Assembly: GCF_004337505.1 (NCBI RefSeq)
Contig: NZ_SJZI01000002.1
Span: forward strand, 1-64,000
From: Flaviaestuariibacter flavus
Lineage (GTDB): Bacteria > Bacteroidota > Bacteroidia > Chitinophagales > Chitinophagaceae
Direction of reading: 5' to 3'
Length of the DNA: 64,000 nt
A program made the position numbers and the translations under genes. Shown piece by piece: positions 27,091 through 34,692 of this stretch (position 1 is its first letter; every line of letters starts with the position of its first letter). A model generated the notes under the pieces. The model had not been told where the DNA came from. It saw only the letters and a program-made list of their open reading frames with translations, and made no database searches.

Positions 27091-28476
27091 ATGCGACACC
27101 TGAAACACCTCCTCCCGGTGGCCCTCTTGCTGGCTGCCGCGGCACCGGCCTGTAAAAAGGCGGATGTGGCGGCGCCGGCCTCTTCGCTCGCACCGGCACC
27201 CTCTACGCCCGCAGCGCCGGTTTCCGCCTCTTTTCGCGATACGGCCGTGGCCTACGCCCGCGATATCTACCTCTGGAACGACCAGATCCCTCCTTCCTTC
27301 ACCGGCAACTCCTTCACCGACCTTTCGATGATGATGACCTCGCTGCGGCAATACAGCGCTGAGCCCGGCTTCAGCGGACCGGTGGACAAATGGAGCTTTG
27401 CCGTGACCCGTGCCGAGTGGGACGGTGTCAGCAACGGCACCGCTACCGGCGATTTCGGGATGGGCGTCTTTTTCCGCTCCACAACCGATCTGCGTGTAAA
27501 GCACGTGGAGCCCGAGTCGCCGGCCGGGCGCGCGGGTATCCGCCGCGGCTGGCGCATTCTCAAGATCAACGGCTCCGAAAACTTCAGCACGTCCAATACC
27601 GACCCGGTAGTGCAGGCCGTTTTCCAAAGCGCTTCCTCCCAGTTCACCTTCCTGCGTCCCGACAACGTGCAGGTGACGCTTAATCTCAATGCCGGCGGCT
27701 ACCGCGACCGGCCGATCATCAAGGATACGGTACTGCAGGCAGGTGGAAAGAAGATCGGCTATTTCGCTTTCAACTCCTTTATGGGTGACAGCTCCGAGGT
27801 GGCCGATGGCTTCCGTACCGCCTTTACCCGGTATGCCGCCGCGGGCGTCAGCGACCTCGTGGTTGACCTCCGCTACAATGGCGGCGGCTACGTGTATATG
27901 TCGGAGAATCTCGCCGACTATATCGCGCCGGCGGCTGCCAACGGCAGCCTTATGATGAAGCAGCAATTCAATGCACGTAACAGCGCCTATAACGCGGAAA
28001 CGTATTTCCGCAAGCAGGGAAGCCTCAACCTGCCGCGTGTATTTTTCATTGTGAGCAAAAGCACCGCATCGGCTTCCGAGCTGCTGATCAATAATCTGCG
28101 CCCCTGGATGAACGTGGTGCTGGTAGGTCCCACCGCTACGCACGGCAAGCCGGTAGGCTTCTTCCCGATCCCGGTGCAGGACTGGTACATCTTCCCCGTT
28201 TCCTTCAAGACGGTCAATAAGAACGGCGAAGGTTCGTATTATAACGGGATCCCGGTTACGGCCGCCGTGCCCGACGGGCTCGACAAGGACTGGGGCGATC
28301 CGACCGAGGCTTGTCTGCAGGCAGCTATCAATTATTCGGTAAACGGCACCTTCGCGATCGCCGGTCGCAGCACCGAATTGCAAGGTGCAATTGACGACCG
28401 GGTGCTGAACAGCAACCGCAAACTTGATGTCACCGGTTTCAAAGGAGCCGTGGACACCCGCGGGTTCCGTAATTAA
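27091..28476 (+). CDS. S41-family (C-terminal processing) protease, lipoprotein
   Basis: 461 residues. The ATG at 27091 opens a lipoprotein signal (LLPVALLLAAAAPAC). An Ala/Pro-rich linker follows, then a PDZ domain (GVFFRSTTDLRVKHVEPESP, GRAGIRRGWRILKING) and the S41 peptidase domain. The nucleophile is the Ser in SKSTASASELLINNL and the general-base Lys region is THGKPVG. It should cleave C-terminal tails of envelope proteins on the periplasmic side. Terminator hairpin at 28492-28523. Confidence 0.93.
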   Translation: MRHLKHLLPVALLLAAAAPACKKADVAAPASSLAPAPSTPAAPVSASFRDTAVAYARDIYLWNDQIPPSFTGNSFTDLSMMMTSLRQYSAEPGFSGPVDKWSFAVTRAEWDGVSNGTATGDFGMGVFFRSTTDLRVKHVEPESPAGRAGIRRGWRILKINGSENFSTSNTDPVVQAVFQSASSQFTFLRPDNVQVTLNLNAGGYRDRPIIKDTVLQAGGKKIGYFAFNSFMGDSSEVADGFRTAFTRYAAAGVSDLVVDLRYNGGGYVYMSENLADYIAPAAANGSLMMKQQFNARNSAYNAETYFRKQGSLNLPRVFFIVSKSTASASELLINNLRPWMNVVLVGPTATHGKPVGFFPIPVQDWYIFPVSFKTVNKNGEGSYYNGIPVTAAVPDGLDKDWGDPTEACLQAAINYSVNGTFAIAGRSTELQGAIDDRVLNSNRKLDVTGFKGAVDTRGFRN

Positions 28477-28491
28477 TCTGGCAACATGAAT

Positions 28492-28524
28492 AAAAAATCC
28501 CCTCGCCTGCGAGGGGATTTTTTT
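28492..28524. terminator. Bidirectional terminator between the S41 protease and the Cys-rich protein
   Basis: 14-bp perfect stem (28492-28505 with 28510-28523), 4-nt loop, A6 and T6-7 outer ends. It overlaps the last bases of the opposing stop codon. Confidence 0.85.
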
Positions 28525-28765
28525 ATGACTTATGGCAGCAACCCTTGCCGCAGCTTTTCTTATTCCGGGTTTTTTTCGCCGCTGTGCCCTGCTTGTCTTT
28601 TGCCCGATCGGTCACGTTCGTTTTGTCCTGCACATACAGGTCGGCGCGGGCGCTCTGGGCAGGCCGGTCGGGAGCGGTAGCCGCTTTATGCACCGCGGGT
28701 CGCGATTGCGCGCCGGCGATGAGCGCAGTGGCGCTGCAGAGGAGGGCGAGCAGGTATTTTTTCAT
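28523..28765 (-). CDS. Small secreted protein with Cys-rich C-terminus
   Basis: 80 residues. The signal peptide is MKKYLLALLCSATALIAGAQ. The mature part is Lys/Ala-rich and ends with KKSCGKGCCHKS, three Cys and one His in a cluster that could bind metal. A longer in-frame extension upstream is rejected because the ATG at 28765 begins a textbook signal peptide. Family unknown; a metal-handling role is speculation from composition alone. Confidence 0.7.
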   Translation of the reverse strand: MKKYLLALLCSATALIAGAQSRPAVHKAATAPDRPAQSARADLYVQDKTNVTDRAKDKQGTAAKKTRNKKSCGKGCCHKS

Positions 28766-28882
28766 AACAATGCTTTTGCACAAGACGTGCCCGCCGCGCC
28801 CACGGTTGTGCAGGGATTGTGAAAATTGCGGAGGAGCAATCGTATAACGGCACAGTATTTCGGGTATCGAAAAGAAAAAATC

Positions 28883-29101
28883 ATGGCACAACCCAGAAAC
28901 CCAGCCGGTGGCGGCGGACGCCACGAACACCCGCTGCGTCGTGAGCTCCGTGAAAACGAGCAGGAAGCGGCCCGCGTGGCCCACGAGCAGGCCGATCATG
29001 ATATGGAAGAGGATCCTGACCTGGCGCCGGGAAGCCCCAACGACGACCTCGATGAAGGTGAGACGGCCCGCCTTGGTGAAGACACATCCGGAATCATTTA
29101 A
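28883..29101 (+). CDS. Small acidic, probably disordered protein (unknown)
   Basis: 72 residues from the ATG at 28883 (MAQPRNPAGGGGRHEHPLRR). Composition is dominated by Glu, Asp, Arg, His and Gly, with no hydrophobic core and no Cys. It is followed after 9 nt by another small polar protein. I do not recognise the family. The tidy spacing and ATG support a real gene. Confidence 0.6.
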   Translation: MAQPRNPAGGGGRHEHPLRRELRENEQEAARVAHEQADHDMEEDPDLAPGSPNDDLDEGETARLGEDTSGII

Positions 29102-29110
29102 TACAGGATC

Positions 29111-29311
29111 ATGGACGAGAAAAAGAAGAACTACGATATGACGGAGCGCGCCAGCCAACTATCGCAGGAAGAAACAACGCAGGAGCTGCGCTGGCAGGAA
29201 AGCGATGGCCATTCCGGCCAGGGTGCGCGGCAGCCGGTTGACAAGCCCCACTATGATGATCTCGGGAACAACAAGCTGAGCACCTCGCTCGACGAGGACT
29301 CGGCCCTGTGA
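29111..29311 (+). CDS. Small polar, probably disordered protein (unknown)
   Basis: 66 residues (MDEKKKNYDMTERASQLSQE at the start, ending TSLDEDSAL). It is rich in Glu, Gln, Asp and Ser, with no signal peptide and no Cys. It pairs with the 72-residue gene just upstream and resembles the 83-residue Asn-rich protein at 30277 in character. Unknown function; a hydrophilin-like stress role is a guess from composition. Confidence 0.6.
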   Translation: MDEKKKNYDMTERASQLSQEETTQELRWQESDGHSGQGARQPVDKPHYDDLGNNKLSTSLDEDSAL

Positions 29312-29373
29312 CGGGCGCCCCGGCGCCGTATGCGCGAAGGCGGATGTGTATCTTTATGTGCAAATTGCGCGTC

Positions 29374-30177
29374 ATGTCCTCCGCCTCCGCCTATACCGGC
29401 AACATTCCCCAGAACTACGAAGAATACCTCGGGCCGGTGCTTTTTGAGCCCTATGCGGAAGACCTTGCCGCGCGCGTCCCGCCAGGTATCACTTCCCTGC
29501 TCGAACTGGCATGCGGCACCGGCCGGGTGACGCATCATCTCGACCAGCGACTCGGAAAGGACGCACGTATTGTTGCTTCCGATCTCAACCAGGATATGCT
29601 GAAGCTCGCGCGCAGCATCGTGTACAGCCCGCGTGTGGAATGGATGGAGGTCAACGCGCAGGAGCTGCCTTTCGCCTCCGCTTCGTTCGACGTGGTGCTT
29701 TGCCAGTTCGGGGTCATGTTTTTCACCGACAAGCTAAAGGCATTCCGGGAAGCCTACCGCGTGCTGCGACGCGGTGGCCGTTTCCTGTTCAACACCTGGG
29801 ACGGTCTTGGCGCCAACCCGCGCGCCGCTATTATCCTTCAGGTGATGCAGGAGGAGCTTGGCGCCGGGGCGCCGGATTTTTTGCGTACCGGGCCTTATTC
29901 CTTCCACGACGAATCGGTGATCGCGCTTCTGCTGGAAGAAGCAGGCTTCGCGCAGATCCGCATCGAAAAGGTGGCGCGGACCGGTACCTATACCGATCCG
30001 CAACAGATCGCTGCCGGCTTCGTGGAAGGATCACCGTTAGGTGCGTACCTGGATCGCTACGGGCCGCAGATGCGCGGCAGGATCATTCAACGCCTCCGCG
30101 AGGCGCTGAAGGCACAGGAAACCACCTACGGAACCAGTGTGCCGATGCGCGCGATTGTGGCCGAAGCTCAGAAGTAA
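29374..30177 (+). CDS. Class I SAM-dependent methyltransferase
   Basis: 267 residues from the ATG at 29374. The SAM-binding motif I is LLELACGTGRVTHHL near residues 46-60, followed by VASDLNQDMLKLAR and the post-motif FDVVLCQFGVMFF. This is the Methyltransf_11/25 group. No substrate can be named. A frame extending upstream to 29308 is less likely, since the conserved region starts after this ATG. It is embedded among small polar proteins. Confidence 0.9.
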   Translation: MSSASAYTGNIPQNYEEYLGPVLFEPYAEDLAARVPPGITSLLELACGTGRVTHHLDQRLGKDARIVASDLNQDMLKLARSIVYSPRVEWMEVNAQELPFASASFDVVLCQFGVMFFTDKLKAFREAYRVLRRGGRFLFNTWDGLGANPRAAIILQVMQEELGAGAPDFLRTGPYSFHDESVIALLLEEAGFAQIRIEKVARTGTYTDPQQIAAGFVEGSPLGAYLDRYGPQMRGRIIQRLREALKAQETTYGTSVPMRAIVAEAQK

Positions 30178-30192
30178 AAGGTCGAGGCTTCT

Positions 30193-30227
30193 GAAAATCA
30201 AAAATCCGAAATCACAAATCTGAAATC
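30193..30227. repeat. Heptamer tandem array, five units
   Basis: gaaaatc, aaaaatc, cgaaatc, acaaatc, tgaaatc in strict 7-bp register, 15 nt after the methyltransferase stop codon. Confidence 0.85.
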
Positions 30228-30276
30228 CCGGACCGGCTTTCGGCTTGCCTTTTGATGCTTTTGGAAAACGATTCCT

Positions 30277-30528
30277 ATGTCAACAGATCAGCACAAGCGC
30301 GGTGAGCAGAATACCGCCAACAACGATGCCATTGTCAATCGCCATCCCCGCAAAAACAACAACAATACGGCCGATGCGCAGAACGTCGCCGATGACAACG
30401 TGGGCTACCTGAACGAGCCCTTGAATGAAGGCCACAGCGGTCACGCACGCAACAAAGCCCAGGAAGGCCTTCGTCAGAACAGCAACCCGCGTCCTAACAA
30501 CGACAACACGGGGCGAAGCAACAAATAG
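30277..30528 (+). CDS. Small Asn-rich disordered protein (unknown)
   Basis: 83 residues (MSTDQHKRGEQNTANNDAI at the start), with an unusually high content of Asn, Asp, Gly and Arg and almost no hydrophobics. No signal peptide. It shares character with the two small proteins at 28883-29311, all in one neighbourhood. I do not recognise a family. Confidence 0.6.
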   Translation: MSTDQHKRGEQNTANNDAIVNRHPRKNNNNTADAQNVADDNVGYLNEPLNEGHSGHARNKAQEGLRQNSNPRPNNDNTGRSNK

Positions 30529-30538
30529 TAAAAACGAA

Positions 30539-30560
30539 AATGCCACCGCGGGGTGGCATT
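30539..30560. terminator. Terminator hairpin, U-tract best on the minus strand
   Basis: 9-bp stem (30539-30547 with 30552-30560). The plus strand lacks a T-run, whereas the minus strand reads into TTTTCGTTTTT. The hairpin therefore best ends a minus-strand transcript, namely the small gene at 30575-30727. Confidence 0.6.
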
Positions 30561-30574
30561 GCTGTTTATGATGT

Positions 30575-30727
30575 TTACTTGCTTCCTGACAGTAATTGCT
30601 CCAGCAGTTCTTCGCGTCGTTGCTCGAGCTCGAGGCGGCGAAACTGCCGGTAAAACCAGGCCGATACTCCAAGTGACAGCAGGAAGCTGATTTCATTGAT
30701 CCTTTCGGTGATCATGGCTCCGATCAT
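30575..30727 (-). CDS. Possible 50-residue membrane peptide
   Basis: ATG at 30727, 50 codons: MIGAMITERINEISFLLSLG at the start, then a Trp/Tyr-containing end of one membrane segment, then a strongly charged helix (RRLELEQRREELLEQL). One membrane anchor plus charged tail is typical of real small membrane proteins. Support is the minus-strand terminator 15 nt past its stop. It has no known homologue that I recognise. Confidence 0.4.
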   Translation of the reverse strand: MIGAMITERINEISFLLSLGVSAWFYRQFRRLELEQRREELLEQLLSGSK

Positions 30728-30819
30728 AGGAAAGCTGTTTGAAAAAATGGTGCAAAACCTTTGCCAGAACCCAAACCCGGGAACCCCGGAACCATAAAAC
30801 CTCAGAAGCCTGTTCTCCT

Positions 30820-30827
30820 TATCTTTG
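30820..30827 (+). promoter_or_regulatory. Putative -7 box TATCTTTG for prfB
   Basis: Exact TAnnTTTG match ending 6 nt before the ATG at 30834, predicting a leaderless or nearly leaderless mRNA. Confidence 0.5.
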
Positions 30828-30833
30828 CGCCCT

Positions 30834-31929
30834 ATGACACAAGAAGCGATTAAAGATATGAGGGACCGCGTTGTTGTCCTGAGGAGGTTTCTTTGACGTC
30901 GATAACCGACGTTCCAAGATTGCTCAAGACAAACAACTGTCCCTGTCGCCCGGTTTCTGGGACGACAACGCCCGTGCAACGGGCATCCTGAAAGAAATTA
31001 AAGTAAACGAGTACTGGACCGGGCTCTACGAGTCGGTGGAAGGTGCCGTGGAAGACTTCGCCGTGCTCTTCGAATTCTGGAAAGAAGGAGAGGGGACCGA
31101 AGAAGACGTACGCGTCGCCTACGACAAGGCCCTTGCGGCCATCGAGGAAGCCGAGTTCAAGAGCACGCTCAACCAGCCCGAGGATGAGCTCCCCGCCGTG
31201 CTCCAGATCAATTCGGGCGCCGGTGGCACGGAAAGCCAGGACTGGTCGGAGCAGCTCGCGCGCATGTACCGCATGTACGGCGAAAAGCAGGGCTGGACTG
31301 TAACCGTGCTTGACTGGGTGGACGGCGATGGTGCCGGCATCAAGACCTGCACCATGCAGTTTGACGGTCCCTTCGCCTACGGCTTCCTGAAAGCCGAGAG
31401 CGGCGTACACCGCCTTGTGCGGATCTCGCCCTTCGATTCCAATGCACGCCGGCACACCTCTTTCTCCTCCGTTTTCGTGTACCCGCTCGTCGACGACACC
31501 ATCGAGATCGAGGTGAAGGACAGCGAGGTGAAAATGGAAACGGCCCGCTCCGGCGGCGCCGGAGGCCAGAACGTGAACAAGGTGGAAACGAAGGTGCTGC
31601 TCACGCACTTGCCCACCGGCATCGTGGTGGTGTGCCAGACCGAGCGTACGCAGCTGGGTAACCGCGAAAAGGCCATGCAGATGCTGAAAAGCCGCCTCTA
31701 TGAAGAGGAGCTGCGCCGCCGCGAGGAAGCCAAGAACGCCACCAACGCCTCCAAGAAAAAGATCGAGTGGGGCTCGCAGATCCGCAGCTACGTGTTCCAT
31801 CCCTACAAGATGATCAAGGACCACCGCACCGACTTTGAAGTAGGTAATATCGGCCCGGTGATGGACGGCGAGCTGGACGGCTTTATCAAGGCCTACCTGA
31901 TGTCGACGAAAGAAGAGGAGAGTGCTTAG
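30834..31929 (+). CDS. prfB: Peptide chain release factor 2 with programmed +1 frameshift
   Basis: The zero frame starts at 30834 and reaches TGA at 30894-30896 after 20 codons. A SD-like AGGAGG (30882-30887) lies three bases before CTTTGAC. Ribosomes slip +1 on CTT, skip T30894 and continue GAC GTC GAT to 31929, giving 364 residues. RF2 hallmarks are SPF (in [13 protein letters not shown]), the tripeptide that reads UGA/UAA, and GGQ (in [16 protein letters not shown]), which triggers peptidyl-tRNA hydrolysis. The frameshift is autoregulatory: low RF2 stalls at UGA and favours slipping. The coding segments are 30834-30893 and 30895-31929. Confidence 0.97.
30882..30897 (+). promoter_or_regulatory. 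prfB programmed frameshift site
   Basis: AGGAGGTTTCTTTGAC: internal SD-like stimulator, 3-nt spacer, slip codon CTT, stop codon TGA in poor context followed by C. This is the classical RF2 arrangement. Confidence 0.95.
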
Positions 31930-31967
31930 TGTGCTGGCTTCGGCTGTGCTCAGCCTGACTAAGATTT

Positions 31968-31992
31968 GTCATCCCGAGCGAAGTCGAGGGAG
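31968..31992. repeat. Dispersed GTCATCCCGAGCG-type repeat
   Basis: The stretch holds GTCATCCCGAGCGAAGTCGA, a word found scattered between genes in many Bacteroidota and other genomes. It shares the GAGCGAAG core with the 14931-15061 repeat. It lies in the prfB-pruA gap. Confidence 0.6.
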
Positions 31993-32031
31993 TGCTCGTG
32001 TACTGAAAGGTGGTAGCGGAAAAGATATTGA

Positions 32032-32063
32032 TTAACCAATTGACGAATTAACCAATTTACCAT
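32032..32063. repeat. Octamer tandem array running into the pruA start codon
   Basis: ttaaccaa, ttgacgaa, ttaaccaa, tttaccat in strict 8-bp register. The last unit ends inside the ATG of pruA (32062-32064), so the array forms the immediate 5' leader. Confidence 0.8.
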
Positions 32064-33711
32064 GAGTCTCGGAACCTTTTCATACCCTACGCCGGCAAAC
32101 GAGCCGGTACTGAGCTACGGACCCGGCAGCGCGGAGCGCGCAGCCCTGAAAAAGGCGCTTGCCGAATTGAAAGGCCAGAATATCGATGTGCCGATGTATA
32201 TCGGCGGCGACGAAGTGCGTACCGGGAAGCTGGTGGCCATGCGGCCGCCGCACGAACATCGTCATGTGCTCGGGCATTTTCATGCTGGTGACGCATCGCA
32301 TGTGACGATGGCCATCGACGCTGCCCTGGCGGCCCGCGAAAGCTGGCAGGCCATGCCCTGGGAAGACCGTGCCGGTATCTTCCTGCGCGCCGCCGAACTG
32401 ATCTCCACCAAATACCGTTACCACATGAACGGTACCACGATGCTGGGGCAAAGCAAGAACGCCTTCCAGGCGGAGATCGATGCGGCCTGCGAGCTGATCG
32501 ACTTTCTCCGCTTCAACGTACACTACCTGAGCGAAATTTATAAGCAGCAGCCCATCAGCGGCCCCGGCATGCATAACCGCCTCGAATGGCGCCCGCTTGA
32601 AGGCTTTGTGCTGGCAGTTACGCCATTCAACTTTACCGCCATCGGCGGCAACCTGCCCACTTCGGCTGCCCTGTGCGGCAACGTGGTAGTGTGGAAGCCG
32701 GCCAACACCCAGGTGTTTTCGGCCCAGATGTTCCTGCGCATCCTGCGCGAGGCTGGCCTTCCCGACGGCGTCATCAACCTGATTTATGTTGACGGTCCCA
32801 CAATCGGCGACGTGTGCTTCCGGCACCGCGAGTTCGCGGGCGTGCACTTCACCGGCTCTACCGGCGTCTTCAACCAGATGTGGGCTACCATCGGTGCCAA
32901 CGTGGGCAATTACCGCAGCTACCCGCGCATCGTGGGTGAGACCGGGGGCAAGGACTTTGTCATCGCGCACAGATCGGCATCGCCCGACGTGGTGGCCACG
33001 GCCTTGCTGCGCGGCGCCTTTGAATACCAGGGACAAAAATGCTCGGCCGCTTCGCGTGCCTACATTCCTTCGAATATCGCTGATGAAGTAAAGCGCCTGC
33101 TCGTTGATGGTATCAACAGTTTCAAAATGGGAACTGTCGAAAACTTCAACAACTTCGTCAACGCGGTTATCGACGAGAAAAGCTTCGACCGGATTGCGAA
33201 ATACATCGACGATGTGAAAGCGAGCGGTGGTGCGGCAGCCTCCATTCTTGTTGGCGGCACCTACGACAAGTCGCAGGGCTGGTTCATCGAGCCTACGGTT
33301 ATTGAAGCCACCGACCCGAAATACGTGACGATGTGCGACGAGATCTTCGGGCCTGTGCTGACCATTCACGTTTACGACGCCGACCGGTATGAAGAAGCGC
33401 TGGAGCTGGTAGACAACACCTCGCCCTATGCGCTTACCGGCTCTGTAATCGCGCAGGACCGTTCGGCGGTGGTGCTGGCAACGGAGCGACTGCGTCATGC
33501 CGCTGGCAATTTCTATATCAACGACAAGCCCACCGGCGCGGTGGTAGGGCAGCAGCCTTTCGGTGGCGCCCGCGCATCGGGTACGAACGATAAGGCCGGT
33601 TCTGCGCTTAACCTTTACCGTTGGCTCAGCGCACGTACCATCAAGGAAACCTTTGTTCCGCCTACCGATTACCGTTACCCCTTCCTTCGTGGTGAAAGCG
33701 AGGGTATCTGA
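32062..33711 (+). CDS. pruA: L-glutamate gamma-semialdehyde dehydrogenase (1-pyrroline-5-carboxylate dehydrogenase)
   Basis: 549 residues, the length of the stand-alone P5CDH form found in Bacteroidota and eukaryotes. The catalytic Cys is in EYQGQKCSAASRAY (about 318), and the preceding loop is VGETGGKDF (about 293). The Rossmann segment reads VVWKPANTQVFSA. It oxidises glutamate semialdehyde to glutamate with NAD+, the second step of proline breakdown. The proline dehydrogenase (PutA/ProDH) is not adjacent. Confidence 0.96.
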   Translation: MSLGTFSYPTPANEPVLSYGPGSAERAALKKALAELKGQNIDVPMYIGGDEVRTGKLVAMRPPHEHRHVLGHFHAGDASHVTMAIDAALAARESWQAMPWEDRAGIFLRAAELISTKYRYHMNGTTMLGQSKNAFQAEIDAACELIDFLRFNVHYLSEIYKQQPISGPGMHNRLEWRPLEGFVLAVTPFNFTAIGGNLPTSAALCGNVVVWKPANTQVFSAQMFLRILREAGLPDGVINLIYVDGPTIGDVCFRHREFAGVHFTGSTGVFNQMWATIGANVGNYRSYPRIVGETGGKDFVIAHRSASPDVVATALLRGAFEYQGQKCSAASRAYIPSNIADEVKRLLVDGINSFKMGTVENFNNFVNAVIDEKSFDRIAKYIDDVKASGGAAASILVGGTYDKSQGWFIEPTVIEATDPKYVTMCDEIFGPVLTIHVYDADRYEEALELVDNTSPYALTGSVIAQDRSAVVLATERLRHAAGNFYINDKPTGAVVGQQPFGGARASGTNDKAGSALNLYRWLSARTIKETFVPPTDYRYPFLRGESEGI

Positions 33712-33755
33712 TAAAAAAATTACATACAAAAAATTTAGCACATTTAAAAGCCGTT

Positions 33756-33789
33756 CGCTGAAAATACCCGTCTGTAGGTATTTTCAGCG
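33756..33789. terminator. Perfect hairpin after pruA (terminator or structural element)
   Basis: 13-bp perfect stem (33756-33768 with 33777-33789), 8-nt loop. No T-run follows on the plus strand, so it may be a Rho-independent-like or mRNA-stabilising element. Confidence 0.5.
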
Positions 33790-33884
33790 GATGGGCTAAA
33801 AAAGAAGAGCTGAAATTTTGATGAGATCGCCGGATTCATTTTCTTTGCAGCGATTTCTAATCTATCAAAACAAACAACTGTATT

Positions 33885-34463
33885 ATGAAGAAAGTATTAC
33901 TCTCTGCCGCAGTACTTTTTGCTGCCCTCGCAGGTAACGCCCAGGCCTTCCAGAAAGGTTCTTCTACCATCAACCTCGGTTATGGTCTTCTGAACGTAAA
34001 CCGCACCACTTTCAAAATCTACGAAGCATTCGATCCGACTGCTAAGGCTACCGCTATGGGCCCCGCCGTTATCGGTTATGAGTATGGTGTTTCTGACAAG
34101 ATCAGCGTTGGTGCTCAGGTTGGGTACGGTCAGGTGAAACTGACTATGGTTGACGGCTCTGACAAAACCGTTCTTCAGCTGAACCAGATCACTGCTGTCG
34201 TTCGTGGTGCTTACCACTTCGGTAACGGTGAGAACTTCGACCCGTATGTTGCTCTCGGTCTCGGTTACAACAACTTCAAGTATACCGCCAAAGAGAATGA
34301 CAAGGACGTATCGGCTGACTTCACTTACGCTGTTCCCGGTGCTATCGGTTACACGGCTGCTGTGGGTGCTAACTACTACTTCTCTAAGAACATCGGTGCT
34401 TACGCTGAACTCGGTTACACCGCTGGTTCCCTGTTCCAGATTGGTGTAAAGGCCAAGTTCTAA
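33885..34463 (+). CDS. Outer-membrane beta-barrel protein with highly biased codon use
   Basis: 192 residues. The signal peptide is MKKVLLSAAVLFAALAGNAQA. The rest alternates hydrophobic and polar residues as in an eight-stranded OmpW/OmpA-like barrel and ends in FQIGVKAKF, with the C-terminal Phe typical of barrels. Its codons are far richer in GGT, GCT and TCT than its neighbours, which favour GC-ending codons. That suggests high expression rather than transfer. A strong terminator follows. Ligand unknown. Confidence 0.9.
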   Translation: MKKVLLSAAVLFAALAGNAQAFQKGSSTINLGYGLLNVNRTTFKIYEAFDPTAKATAMGPAVIGYEYGVSDKISVGAQVGYGQVKLTMVDGSDKTVLQLNQITAVVRGAYHFGNGENFDPYVALGLGYNNFKYTAKENDKDVSADFTYAVPGAIGYTAAVGANYYFSKNIGAYAELGYTAGSLFQIGVKAKF

Positions 34464-34484
34464 TTGAACAATACCTTCCAAATG

Positions 34485-34516
34485 AAAAGTCCCGCTCTCA
34501 AGGCGGGACTTTTTAT
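34485..34516 (+). terminator. Intrinsic terminator after the highly expressed barrel gene
   Basis: 11-bp stem (34485-34495 with 34503-34513), 7-nt loop, T5. Confidence 0.85.
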
Positions 34517-34692
34517 GTGCAGGTATCGTGGTGCGCAACAACGAGGTAATTCAATACGATACTTATGTAATTGCGCACGCAGATCTTCGGTAAAGCGGAA
34601 CTTTTTTCATTGAACCGACCGGAAATCTCATCTTTTTCCCCGGAAAAAGCAGGCCCGGCCCTTTTTTTGCATCATGCGGGCAAAAACTGGAT

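Noticed and set aside
32080-33741. 553-codon minus-strand frame over pruA
   Set aside because: Antisense shadow; the catalytic motifs are on the plus strand.
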